Shown here in pieces: positions 16,218 through 24,871 of a stretch of 64,000 nucleotides of DNA (position 1 is its first letter; every line of letters begins with the position of its first letter). The DNA lies in NCBI GenBank assembly GCA_964551445.1, contig CAZKCG010000008.1:1-64000 (forward strand), given 5' to 3'. The notes beneath the pieces are model-generated. The model made no database searches and was not told the DNA's origin. It saw only the letters and a list, made by a program, of their open reading frames with translations. Both the position numbers and the translations under genes were made by a program. This DNA comes from DAOPXV01 sp964551445 (lineage in GTDB: Bacteria; Muiribacteriota; UBA9980).

Positions 16218-17048
16218 TCAGGTTCTTTTCTCATAATCGTCGAGACAGTTTATCGTGTAAATGTCGGCGTGAAGAGAATGGATAGAGGTTCCATCAGTCA
16301 AAAGATGCAATGATCCCTCGACCAGGTCCGGATTTATATCTTCTATCCTGTTCACTGATTGTCTTAATGTGAGAGCGTGAGCATGGTAAGTAAGACCCTG
16401 AACCGTTTCAGAAGGATTTTTAGACAGGATCACCTTGAGCTGATTGTTTATAACGCTCAGCTGCGCATCGTTATAATCGGTTAAAACACCTATTAAAAGA
16501 GCCGTTACGTTAGTGCTTTTAATTTCAGTGTTGTGTGAATACCCATTTTTATTATCAAATATTGCCTTTTCGCCTATAGGCGGTTTTCCGATAGCCGTCC
16601 CGTGGAAACTCGCGAATTCAACGATACCCACAAATATGGCTGGTTGTTTAACCGTTTCATAAAGTTTTTTATAGACATCTATAAGGCTGATATTAGAGCC
16701 GTCAGCTTTGAAAGTGCCTTTGTGACTGGGTTCGGCTCCGCGCGGGATAATGAAAACGCCTTCCGTCACAAATTTTCTTCCATAGATCATGTGATTGTAA
16801 TCAGATGACGTTATATCGGATGAAGTTGCATAACATACGCCATTTACGATCACTGCCTCGCCAAGTGAATATTTGCCGCGTGGTGAAGCCAGCTCAAACC
16901 CGTATAAATAGTCCGCCGCTAAAAAGGTTCTGTTTGAAAGTGTGTCGGGTAACCTTGCGGTCGGGGCGTCTGCCACGGATCCGATAAATCCCATTTTTGC
17001 CGCGGCATGTCCCGTGATTTCAATTGTCAGTTTTGAACATTCGGCCAT
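16218..17048 (-). CDS. Unknown soluble protein
   Basis: A 276-residue protein with no signal peptide or membrane span. Two passages remind me weakly of the acetolactate-decarboxylase/PPC-like fold: GKYSLGEAVIVNGVCYATS near 58-76 and VEGSLHLLTDGTSIHSLHAD near 245-264, the latter with His residues in the place of metal ligands. The HxH pair typical of that enzyme is incomplete, so I do not assign the activity. GAGG stands before the ATG at 17048. It lies downstream of the DUF3494 lipoprotein gene but is separated by a long hairpin. Confidence 0.65.
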   Translation of the reverse strand: MAECSKLTIEITGHAAAKMGFIGSVADAPTARLPDTLSNRTFLAADYLYGFELASPRGKYSLGEAVIVNGVCYATSSDITSSDYNHMIYGRKFVTEGVFIIPRGAEPSHKGTFKADGSNISLIDVYKKLYETVKQPAIFVGIVEFASFHGTAIGKPPIGEKAIFDNKNGYSHNTEIKSTNVTALLIGVLTDYNDAQLSVINNQLKVILSKNPSETVQGLTYHAHALTLRQSVNRIEDINPDLVEGSLHLLTDGTSIHSLHADIYTINCLDDYEKRT

Positions 17049-17118
17049 TTTTTACTACCTCTTCTGCGCTTGACAGAAAATTTTTAAAGTATTCTTTGTT
17101 GAAAAATTCGTTGAAAGT

Positions 17119-17174
17119 TTTTACACGCCCCTGTTTTCGAATTTTATCAAAAACGAGAATGAGGGCGTGTAAAA
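17119..17174 (-). terminator. 12-bp inverted repeat between 17048 and 17193
   Basis: TTTTACACGCCC at 17119-17130 pairs perfectly with GGGCGTGTAAAA at 17163-17174. It lies between the stop of the large DUF3494 lipoprotein gene and the start of the unknown gene, and the A/T ends allow it to act on either strand. A terminator is the simplest reading. Confidence 0.6.
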
Positions 17175-17192
17175 GAATTTATATTTACGCCC

Positions 17193-20100
17193 TTATTGTC
17201 CGGGCACGTTAATGATGGTGTTTACGACCGTAACTGAGGCGTTCAGGCCTATCGCCCTTCCGTTGAGCGTCGTTAGCGTGACGTTGCCGGGGGTTGAGAA
17301 TGTGGCTCCGGCTTCCGCGATTATGGTTCCGACCATTGTGCCGCCGCCGCCGGCGTTAATGGTCGCGGCGCTTCCGACCTGCCAGAAGACGTTTTTCGCC
17401 AGGGCGCCGTTTTTCATTATGACGCTTTTAGGGAATGCTGCTCCGGGCCCGCCAACCGTGAGTGAACTCTCCATCTGAAAGACCCATACGGCGTTTGCGT
17501 CGCCGCCGGCGTCTAGTGTGAGGTCGTCAAGCTGTATTCTGAACGTGCCGGGCAGGGATTTATAGATGCCGGGAGCGAGAGTGCGTCCGCCAAGCTCTCC
17601 GTCAGGGATGATTATACCTCCGGGAAGCGCGGCGGGAGACATGTTGTTATACGCCGTTCTCGCGTCAAGCGCGCCCGAATTTGCGCCGGCGGGAGTGTCG
17701 GCCGTGTATATCGTTCCATTTACGGTTCCTATATTAAGTGGTGTTTCAGTATAGATGTTGCCTGCCGTATCGTGGAATCCGGTTATCTTGCTTGACGCTC
17801 CGGTGGTGCCGATATCACCGTTAACTATGGTGTAAATTCCCTGATTGGTCATTCCGGCGCCTCCGCCGAAAGATCCGAAAGCGGCTATCGCTCCGAGAGT
17901 TACAGGTTCGGCTAATGTTATTAAACCGGTCGTGAAACTCCAGACATGGTTTTCGACGATCGCGTTGCCCGCCAGGTCGCGCGCTCCGGAAGTGATCGTG
18001 GCGGTGTATGTTTTATTGGATTCAAAACTGGATGACGGTTTCAATGTCGCGATCTTCGTCGCCGCGTCGTAGGTGACCGTTCCCACTACGCCGTCAACGG
18101 CAAAGGTTATATTGCTGATCGTCGCGGGGTCCATGCCCTCGCTGAAAGTGGCGTTTATCTTCTTGTTGAGGGCTACGTCTATGTCGCCGTTCGCGGGATT
18201 TGTGGATATAGCCGTAGGAGCCGTGGTGTCAGGAGCGATGCCGGTCGTGAAACTCCATGTATAGTTAGCCGTCATTGCATTGCCGGCCAGGTCTTTGGCC
18301 CCCATGGTGATCGCGGCCGTATAGGTGGTGTTGAAAGAAAGATCGGCCGCGGGCGTGAAATTCGCGATCAGGCCGACATAGGTCGCCGTGCCTGAAACGG
18401 GCGTTTGTCCCGGTCCGGCAAGGGTGAAGGTTATGTTGGTAATGGTCGAAGGGTCCATGCCTTCGCTGAAAGTAGCGGCTATTTTTTTATTTGAAGCGAC
18501 TCCCGTGAGTCCGTTTGCGGGATCGGTGGAAGTCACCACCGGCGCGGTAGTGTCCTGCGCCGCGCTCGTCGTGAAGCTCCATGAGTAGTCAGCAGCCATT
18601 GCGTTGCCCGCGAGGTCTTTGACCCCTTTGGTAATGGTCGCGGTATAAATAGTGTTGAACGCGAGGTTGGCCGCAGGCGTAAAGTTAGCGGTCAGGCCGA
18701 CGATGGTGATGGTTCCTGAAACAGGCGTTTGACCCGGTCCTTTCAGCGTAAATGTTATATTGGTGATGGTCGCCTGGTTCATTCCCTCGCTGAAAGTAGC
18801 GGCTATCTTTTTATTGATGGCGACGCCCGTGCCGTTATTCGCGGGATCGATGGAAGTTACCGTGGGCGCGATAGTATCAGGAGCCGCGCTTGTGGTGAAG
18901 CTCCATGTGTAGTTAGCTGCCATTGCGTTGCCCGCCAGATCTTTGACCCCGTTTGTAACAGTTGCGGTATAAACGGTGTTGAACGCGAGATTGTTAGCTG
19001 GTGTAAAATTTGCGATCAGTCCGGTATAGGTTACCGTTCCCGAAACAGGCGTTTGGCCGGGTCCTTTCAGGGTGAATGTTATATTGGTGAGCGTTTGAGA
19101 GTCCATTCCCTCGCTGAAAGTAACGGCGATCTTTTTATTTATGGCCACGCCCGTGCCGTTATTCGCGGGATCGGTGGAAGCTATCGAGGGCGCGATGATA
19201 TCCGGAGTTGCGCCTGTCGTAAAGCTCCATGCGTAGTTAGCCGCCATTGCATTTCCCGCCAGATCTTTGACCCCGTTCGTAATAGTTGCGGTGTAAGATG
19301 TGTTGAACGCGAGATTGGCCGCCGGCGTGAAGTTAGCGATCAGGCCTGCATATGTTACGGTTCCTGAAACAGGCGTTTGACCCGGTCCTTTCAGCGTAAA
19401 GGAAACGGCGTTGACCGTTTGAGAGTCCATTCCTTCGCTGAAAGTGGCGGCGATCTTTTTATTGACAGCGACGCCCGTGCCGTTATTCGCGGGATCAGTG
19501 GAAGCGACCGAGGGCGCGGCAGAGTCTGAAGCCGTACCGGTCGTGAAGCTCCATATGAGATCGGACGCCATCGCGTTTCCTGAAAGGTCCTTGATCCCGG
19601 TTGTAATAGTGACGGTATATAAAGTGTTGAGCGAAAGATTTGCTGAGGGTATAAAACTCGCTATAAGGCCTGAATATGCAAGCGTTCCTGAAACAGGCGT
19701 TTGTCCAGGTCCGGTTACTTTGAATATGGCGCCGGTGATCGTTGCGGGATCCATGATCTCGCTGAAAGTAGCGGCGATCTTTTTATTGATAGCGACGCCC
19801 GTGATGCCGTTGGATGGGTCGGTGGAAGTGACCGTAGGCGCGGTAGCGTCTGAGCTCGTACCTGTCGTGAAGCTCCATGAATAATTTACCGTCATTGAAT
19901 TACCTATCTGATTTCTGACGAATGTGGTAATAGTAGCTGTATATGTGATGTTTGAGGCGAGATTGTTTAACGGAGTGAAGATCGCCGTTTTATCAACACA
20001 GGTAACAGTTCCCGGCACGTTATTTCCGCTTGATGTTTCCTTAACGGTAAAAGATGCGGCGGTTATCGTCGAGGGGTTCATGCTGTGGCTGAAAATAGCG

Positions 20101-20297
20101 CTTATCTTCTTATTGATGGCTACGCCGGTAACGTTATTCGCCGGATCCGTGAAAGTCACGGTCGGTATGTCCGCTAAAGGGTCTCCTCCTACGGGAACTA
20201 TGCCGCTTGACTGATCGGAAAGACATCCAGCGAATAAAAAAACGCTAAAGATCAATATATATAAAAAATAAGTAGGCCAGGCTTTAAATGCTTTCAT
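17193..20297 (-). CDS. Large lipoprotein: seven Ig-like (Big_5) repeats plus DUF3494 domain
   Basis: A 1034-residue protein. The N-terminus has a lipoprotein signal peptide ending FAGC (Cys near 25). Seven repeats of about 100 residues follow (about 48-780), each opening with TDPANN.TGVAINKKIAATFSEGMD and closing with WSFTT, the SbsA Ig-like (Big_5) pattern. The last 240 residues form a DUF3494 domain, with the marks GELGGRTLAPGIYK, NAVWVFQM and VFWQVGS. DUF3494 beta-solenoids include ice-binding proteins and adhesins. The Ig repeats would extend the domain from the outer surface. AGAAGGAG precedes the ATG. It is a paralogue of the gene at 20483-24136. Confidence 0.88.
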   Translation of the reverse strand: MKAFKAWPTYFLYILIFSVFLFAGCLSDQSSGIVPVGGDPLADIPTVTFTDPANNVTGVAINKKISAIFSHSMNPSTITAASFTVKETSSGNNVPGTVTCVDKTAIFTPLNNLASNITYTATITTFVRNQIGNSMTVNYSWSFTTGTSSDATAPTVTSTDPSNGITGVAINKKIAATFSEIMDPATITGAIFKVTGPGQTPVSGTLAYSGLIASFIPSANLSLNTLYTVTITTGIKDLSGNAMASDLIWSFTTGTASDSAAPSVASTDPANNGTGVAVNKKIAATFSEGMDSQTVNAVSFTLKGPGQTPVSGTVTYAGLIANFTPAANLAFNTSYTATITNGVKDLAGNAMAANYAWSFTTGATPDIIAPSIASTDPANNGTGVAINKKIAVTFSEGMDSQTLTNITFTLKGPGQTPVSGTVTYTGLIANFTPANNLAFNTVYTATVTNGVKDLAGNAMAANYTWSFTTSAAPDTIAPTVTSIDPANNGTGVAINKKIAATFSEGMNQATITNITFTLKGPGQTPVSGTITIVGLTANFTPAANLAFNTIYTATITKGVKDLAGNAMAADYSWSFTTSAAQDTTAPVVTSTDPANGLTGVASNKKIAATFSEGMDPSTITNITFTLAGPGQTPVSGTATYVGLIANFTPAADLSFNTTYTAAITMGAKDLAGNAMTANYTWSFTTGIAPDTTAPTAISTNPANGDIDVALNKKINATFSEGMDPATISNITFAVDGVVGTVTYDAATKIATLKPSSSFESNKTYTATITSGARDLAGNAIVENHVWSFTTGLITLAEPVTLGAIAAFGSFGGGAGMTNQGIYTIVNGDIGTTGASSKITGFHDTAGNIYTETPLNIGTVNGTIYTADTPAGANSGALDARTAYNNMSPAALPGGIIIPDGELGGRTLAPGIYKSLPGTFRIQLDDLTLDAGGDANAVWVFQMESSLTVGGPGAAFPKSVIMKNGALAKNVFWQVGSAATINAGGGGTMVGTIIAEAGATFSTPGNVTLTTLNGRAIGLNASVTVVNTIINVPGQ

Positions 20298-20337
20298 GTA
20301 TTACTCCTTCTCTGTGCGAGCTGTGACTTTATTTTAA

Positions 20338-20361
20338 GATAATTTTCCGGTGAAAATTATC
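20338..20361. promoter_or_regulatory. 10-bp perfect palindrome before the 20297 start
   Basis: GATAATTTTC (20338-20347) and GAAAATTATC (20352-20361) form a perfect inverted repeat with a four-base centre. It lies about 40 bases before the ATG of the DUF3494 lipoprotein gene. It could be an operator or a leader hairpin; the AT-rich arms favour a protein site. Confidence 0.4.
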
Positions 20362-20419
20362 AGTGTGTGTTCAATTGGTCTTCCGGTTTGGTTCGTTCGA
20401 ATTCGTTATTAAAGGGCGG

Positions 20420-20460
20420 TCGCCGCGCCCTGTGAATATTTATTTACAGGCGCGCGGCGA
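20420..20460 (-). terminator. GC-rich hairpin after the 20483 gene
   Basis: A stem of 14 pairs with one bulged base (20420-20433 with 20446-20460) follows the stop of the larger DUF3494 gene by about 20 bases. The U-tract is on the plus side and not the minus side, so on the minus strand it would work without one. Confidence 0.5.
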
Positions 20461-20482
20461 TATTTTTTTGTATTTATAAAGT

Positions 20483-23400
20483 TTAAGGAAGAGGCAGCGA
20501 AATAGTGCTTGAGTTAAACTCTACCGCTCCTGCTCCCGCTGTTCCGGTTCCGGCGAGCAATCTGCCCACGATGATGGAGCCGCTGTTGACCGTGATCGAA
20601 ACTTTGGCTAATACGTTGCCGTAGAAGCTGCAGCCGGAGCCAAGCGTCGCTGAACTGCCCGCCTGCCAGTAAATGTTGTTGGCGTTGGCCTGATTTGCAA
20701 GGATGATCTTGCAGCCGGGGTCCACTGTGAGCGTGGAAGAGGGCATCTGGAAGATGAAAACCGCGTTCGGATTGCCCTGAGCGTCGAGCGTGAGGTCTCC
20801 GCCGGCAGCTGTGATCTTAAACGACGGGGCGGCTTTATAGAGGCCCGGAGTAAGCGTCAGTCCGCCCAGCTCCGTTGTAGGCATAACGATAACATTGGTT
20901 GCTTTGGCTGCGACCGAGTCATATGCCGTCAGAAGGTCGGCCTGAGCATCAATGATGGCCTGATCTCCGTTGTGTATTCCGCCGTGCATTTCCGCTACCG
21001 CGATAGTTATCGAACCGTTCGGGTTTAATCCTACGTCGCCGTTGATATTACTGCCTGTGGTGCCAGTGATAGTGGTCGTGGCCATTAAGGAGAAGGCGCT
21101 GCCTCTTCCGAGGACCGGCGAAGCCTGACCCGTTTTGAACGACCAGGTTTTCGAGCTTGCGAGGGCATTGCCCGCGAGATCTTTCACGCCGGTGGTCAAT
21201 GTCACGGAATATGTCGTGGCTTCCAAAAGATCGCTTGATGGCGTTAAAGTGGCTTTCGAGCCGGCGGAGGCGTAAACAACCGTGGCCGCTAAAGCTGGGT
21301 TGGCTCCTTCCTGTACTTTGAACGTCAGTGCGGTGATCGACGCGGGATCCATCGTCTCGCTGAAAACGGCTGTGATGGCTTCCTTGACGCCTACGTACTG
21401 GGCGCCGTCAGCGGGGTATATAACTGATACTAGAGGCGGTGTGCTGTCTGAAACTGTTTTGAAGCTCCAGATCTTTGAATTCGCGAGAATATTGCCCGCC
21501 AGATCTTTAACGCCTGTCGTAATGGTGGCGGTGTAATTTGTGTTGAGCGTGAGATTGCCAGTCGGCACGAAAGTAGCAGTGGCGCCGGCGGCAGGAGTGA
21601 TCGTTCCCGGAACGCTGTTTCCGCTCACCGTTTCCTTAACGCTGAAGGTCTGTATGGTGATCGACGTAGAATCCATGCTCTCACTGAAAGTAGCGGCGAT
21701 CTTACTGTTTAAAGCCACTTCAGTGCTGTTATCAGCAGGATCCGTTGAGATCACGGTGGGCGCTGTGAAATCAGTGACAGCTCCGGTCGTGAAGCTGAAC
21801 ACGAAGTTAACGACCATTGCATTGCCTGCCAGATCTGATACGCCTGTCGTGATGGTGGCGGTATATTGAGTACTGATCTTAAGATTGGCCGAAGGCGTGA
21901 ACGCGGCGGAGTTGCTTGACGGAGTGACCGTTCCTGGTACGCTGATCCCGCTCACGGTCTCTTTCATTGTAATTGTCGTTGATGTGAGTGACGCTGGATT
22001 CATATCCTCGTTGAAGCTGATATTGATCACTCTATTGATGGGTACGCCAACGGCGGCATTGGCGGGGGCCGTGAAGCTGACTGTCGGCGGTGTCGAGTCC
22101 GCTGCCGCGGCTGTCGTGAAGCTCCATGAGTAGTTTGCGGCCAGTGAATTTCCGGCCAGATCTTTTACGCCCGTTGTGATCGCGGCTGTATATACTGTGC
22201 TGTTGGAAAGATTAGCGGACGGAGTAAATGTCGCCGTTGTGCCGGTATAGGTCACGACGCCCGAAACAGGCGTTGCGCCTTGTTTTAAGGTGAAGGTCAC
22301 TGTGGTGATCGATGAAGGGGTCATTGCTTCGCTGAAACTGATATTAAGTGCCGTGTTAATTGGCGCATTGACCGCCGCGTTGACTGGTGCCGTAAGGGTC
22401 ACCGTGGGCGCCGTGGTGTCTAAGGCTGCGCCTGTCGTGAAGCTCCACGAGTAATTTGCGGCCATAGCGTTTCCGGCCAGATCTTTTACGCCCGTCGTGA
22501 TCGCGGCCGTATAGAGCGTGCTGTTAGCGAGATTAGCGGACGGCGTAAAAGTCGCCGTCGTGCCGGTGTAGGTCACGACGCCCAAAACAGGCGTTGTGCC
22601 TTGTTTTAGCGTAAAAGTCGCCGTTGTGATCGTAGCCGGATTCATTACTTCGCTGAAGTCGACGTTTAATATCCTGTTGACCGGCACATTCGGCGATGTA
22701 TCGGTAGGTGAAGTGAAACCAACCGTCGGCGCGATAATGTCCGCTGCCGCACCCGTGGTAAAACTGAATGTATAGTTAGCCGCGAGTGAGTTGCCAGCCA
22801 GATCCTTAACGCCTGTCATGATGGTAGCTGTATAGAGCGTGCTGTTAGCGAGATTAGCTGACGGCGTAAAAGTCGCTGTCGTGCCTGTTGCGGCTACGGT
22901 GCCTGAAATGTTTGTCGTTCCCTGCTTTAATGTAAAAGTCGCCGTTGTGATAGATGACGAATTCATATCTTCGCTGAATCCTATATTAAGTACCCTGTTG
23001 ACGGGTACATCCACGGCTGAATTGGTAGGAGATGTGACGCTGACCACCGGCGCGGTAGAATCCGCTGCCGCACCAGTCGTAAAGCTGAATGTATAGTTAG
23101 CCGCAAGTGCGTTTCCGGCCAGATCCCTTACTCCCGTCGTGATAGTGGCCGTATAGAGCATGCTGTTGGCCAAATTAACTGACGGCGTAAAAGTCGCCGT
23201 CGTGCCGACCGCGGCTACTGCGCCTGAAATATTCGTCGTTCCCTGTTTTAATGTGAAGGTCGCCGTTGTGATCGATAACGGGTCGATCTCTTCGCTGAAC
23301 CCTACATTAAGTACCCTGTTGACAGGCACATCCACGGCCGTATTGGTAGGAGATGTGACGCTGACCACCGGCGCGGTGGAGTCCGCGATCGCGCCCGTAG

Positions 23401-24136
23401 TGAAGGAAAACGTGAAATCGCCAGCAAGCGCGTTGCCTGCCATGTCGCGCGCACCCGTCGTGATGGTCGCGGTATAGAGAGTGCTGTTAGCGAGATTAGC
23501 GGAAGGCGTGAATGTCGCCGTCGGGCCGACCGTGGTTACGATACCCGAAACATTGGCCGTTCCCTGTTTTAATGTAAAAGTCGCCGTTGTGATCGATAAC
23601 GGATCCATATCTTCGCTGAAGCTTATATTGATCTTTCTATTGACTAATATGTCAGTGCCCGCATTAACGGGCGATGTGAAGCTTACCGCGGGCGCCGTTA
23701 CGTCCAGAGCGTCTCCTGAAGTGAAGCTCCATGAGTAATTTCCGGCTATCGGAACTCCGGCGGGGTTTTTAGCCTCCGTCGTGATCGTGGCGATATGCGT
23801 GGTGTTTATAGCCATATTGGCTGACGGAGTAAAAACCGCGAATTTGTCGACGCTTGCGACCGTTCCCGGCACGCTTTTTCCGCTGATGGATTCTTTAATT
23901 GTAAAAGATGCGCCGTTTATCGTCGCTGAATTCATAACCTCGCTGAAAACCGCGGTGATCTTTTTGTTGATGGCCACGCTTGTGACGCTATTTCCGGGAA
24001 CGGTGAACGTCACTGAAGGCGGAGCCGCAATTATCGTGTTACTGTCTGATCCGCCTAAACATCCGGCGACCCAAAAGATGCTTAAGATCAAGGAAAATAA
24101 GAGATAAGTTTTACAAGAGGTGTTGAATGGTTTCAT
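20483..24136 (-). CDS. Large lipoprotein: nine Ig-like (Big_5) repeats plus DUF3494 domain
   Basis: A 1217-residue protein with a lipoprotein signal (VAGC, Cys near 26). Nine Ig-like repeats span about 40-980. Repeats 3 to 6 are the most alike (PVNRVLNVGFSE, TFTLKQGTT, LYTATITTGV), which suggests recent internal expansion. The C-terminal DUF3494 domain (about 990-1215) has the marks TELGGLTLTPGLYK, NAVFIFQM and IYWQAGSSATLG. It should be anchored by lipid and displayed on the cell surface, binding ice, polysaccharide or another solid. AAAGGGAG precedes the ATG. It lies head-to-tail with its paralogue at 17193 and downstream of the signalling block. Confidence 0.88.
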   Translation of the reverse strand: MKPFNTSCKTYLLFSLILSIFWVAGCLGGSDSNTIIAAPPSVTFTVPGNSVTSVAINKKITAVFSEVMNSATINGASFTIKESISGKSVPGTVASVDKFAVFTPSANMAINTTHIATITTEAKNPAGVPIAGNYSWSFTSGDALDVTAPAVSFTSPVNAGTDILVNRKINISFSEDMDPLSITTATFTLKQGTANVSGIVTTVGPTATFTPSANLANSTLYTATITTGARDMAGNALAGDFTFSFTTGAIADSTAPVVSVTSPTNTAVDVPVNRVLNVGFSEEIDPLSITTATFTLKQGTTNISGAVAAVGTTATFTPSVNLANSMLYTATITTGVRDLAGNALAANYTFSFTTGAAADSTAPVVSVTSPTNSAVDVPVNRVLNIGFSEDMNSSSITTATFTLKQGTTNISGTVAATGTTATFTPSANLANSTLYTATIMTGVKDLAGNSLAANYTFSFTTGAAADIIAPTVGFTSPTDTSPNVPVNRILNVDFSEVMNPATITTATFTLKQGTTPVLGVVTYTGTTATFTPSANLANSTLYTAAITTGVKDLAGNAMAANYSWSFTTGAALDTTAPTVTLTAPVNAAVNAPINTALNISFSEAMTPSSITTVTFTLKQGATPVSGVVTYTGTTATFTPSANLSNSTVYTAAITTGVKDLAGNSLAANYSWSFTTAAAADSTPPTVSFTAPANAAVGVPINRVINISFNEDMNPASLTSTTITMKETVSGISVPGTVTPSSNSAAFTPSANLKISTQYTATITTGVSDLAGNAMVVNFVFSFTTGAVTDFTAPTVISTDPADNSTEVALNSKIAATFSESMDSTSITIQTFSVKETVSGNSVPGTITPAAGATATFVPTGNLTLNTNYTATITTGVKDLAGNILANSKIWSFKTVSDSTPPLVSVIYPADGAQYVGVKEAITAVFSETMDPASITALTFKVQEGANPALAATVVYASAGSKATLTPSSDLLEATTYSVTLTTGVKDLAGNALASSKTWSFKTGQASPVLGRGSAFSLMATTTITGTTGSNINGDVGLNPNGSITIAVAEMHGGIHNGDQAIIDAQADLLTAYDSVAAKATNVIVMPTTELGGLTLTPGLYKAAPSFKITAAGGDLTLDAQGNPNAVFIFQMPSSTLTVDPGCKIILANQANANNIYWQAGSSATLGSGCSFYGNVLAKVSITVNSGSIIVGRLLAGTGTAGAGAVEFNSSTISLPLP

Positions 24137-24220
24137 AATAATACTCCCTTTCTGCTCTTGGCAGTAGTTGTTTTTGCGTTAATTTACAAGCTTTTGCGAA
24201 GCGATGCGGCGCTATGAAAC

Positions 24221-24361
24221 TCATGGAAACGCGACTTCCCCCGACCTATTAATGGCCAGGGCACCCGGTATTGCCGGTATTCTTCGTTTCATATTCCGGC
24301 AGAAAGCTGGATGCGGGAAATGCAAAAGATGAACTTTGTAATAATTGTCGATTTTTTTAAT
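24221..24361 (-). other. Gap 24137-24448: possible 46-residue frame with ATT start, or structured leader
   Basis: This 312-base gap holds no ordinary gene. A frame of 46 codons opens at an ATT (24361), a rare start, with AAGGGAGG seven bases upstream. It reads IKKIDNYYKVHLLHFPHPAF at first and ends GEVAFP before TGA. The same stretch contains a TGCCGG/CCGGCA hairpin and a GC-rich block in an AT-rich setting, so it may instead be the folded 5' leader of the lipoprotein gene. No known riboswitch consensus was found. I am unsure that it is coding. Confidence 0.3.
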
Positions 24362-24448
24362 ACGGCACCTCCCTTTCCGCGCCCGGCAGAAAAAATTTTC
24401 AAGAATAATTCTAATGCGGTCATTAGAACAGGTATATTTCCGGAAAAA

Positions 24449-24871
24449 CTATGAGATCATTTTTTCCGCGAAATCCGAAAAATTAATGCGGTTATTTTTC
24501 ACATAATCAAGGTAGTTATCGATCTTGCATATAAGCTCCGTTACTGCGAAAGGCTTGGAAATGAAACCGTTCATTCCGGCATTGTGACAGCCGGCTATCA
24601 CTTTTTCCCGGATGTCTCCGGTCATCGCTATTATAGGGATTCTTATATTTGATCTTCTTATTATTCTCGTTATATCGATCCCGTTCATATCCGGCACGTT
24701 AAGATCCATGAGTATGATGTCGAAATTATTTGAAACCATAAGCCTGATCGCTTCATTTCCGCTGGTTGCGATGAGGTATTCGAATCTGCTCTCCATTTCG
24801 AGTATCCTGCTTATAAGATATGAATTGAGTATGTCGTCTTCAACTATGAGCACCCTGATTTTATTTTTCAA
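24449..24871 (-). CDS. Single-domain response regulator
   Basis: A 140-residue CheY-like receiver. The acidic pair is EDD near the N-terminus, the phospho-acceptor Asp is in IILMDLNVPDMNG, the Thr is in IIAMTGD and the Lys is in FISKPF, so all key residues are kept. There is no output domain; the 18-residue tail is charged. It starts with TTG (24871), with GGAG six bases upstream, and overlaps the stop of the kinase-like gene by four bases (TTGA), so translation is coupled. It probably acts by protein contact, as CheY or the last step of a relay. Confidence 0.85.
   Translation of the reverse strand: MKNKIRVLIVEDDILNSYLISRILEMESRFEYLIATSGNEAIRLMVSNNFDIILMDLNVPDMNGIDITRIIRRSNIRIPIIAMTGDIREKVIAGCHNAGMNGFISKPFAVTELICKIDNYLDYVKNNRINFSDFAEKMIS

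Noticed and set aside
16218..17048. Acetolactate decarboxylase
   Set aside because: The resemblance is limited to two short passages and the metal-binding HxH is not complete, so the gene is left as unknown.
18729..19367. A 212-residue plus-strand frame opposite the Ig-like repeats
   Set aside because: It is a by-product of the repetitive composition; it is rich in Arg, Gly and Ser with no start signal, and the minus frame is clearly coding.
17193..24136. Repeats in this region as a CRISPR array or mobile element
   Set aside because: The repeats are about 300 bases, in frame, and encode Ig-like domains; there are no spacers or transposase genes.
24137..24448. A c-di-GMP (GEMM) or other known riboswitch before the lipoprotein gene
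   Set aside because: The GCAAACC and GACGCAAAGC blocks are absent, and no other known motif fits. Only hairpins are supported.
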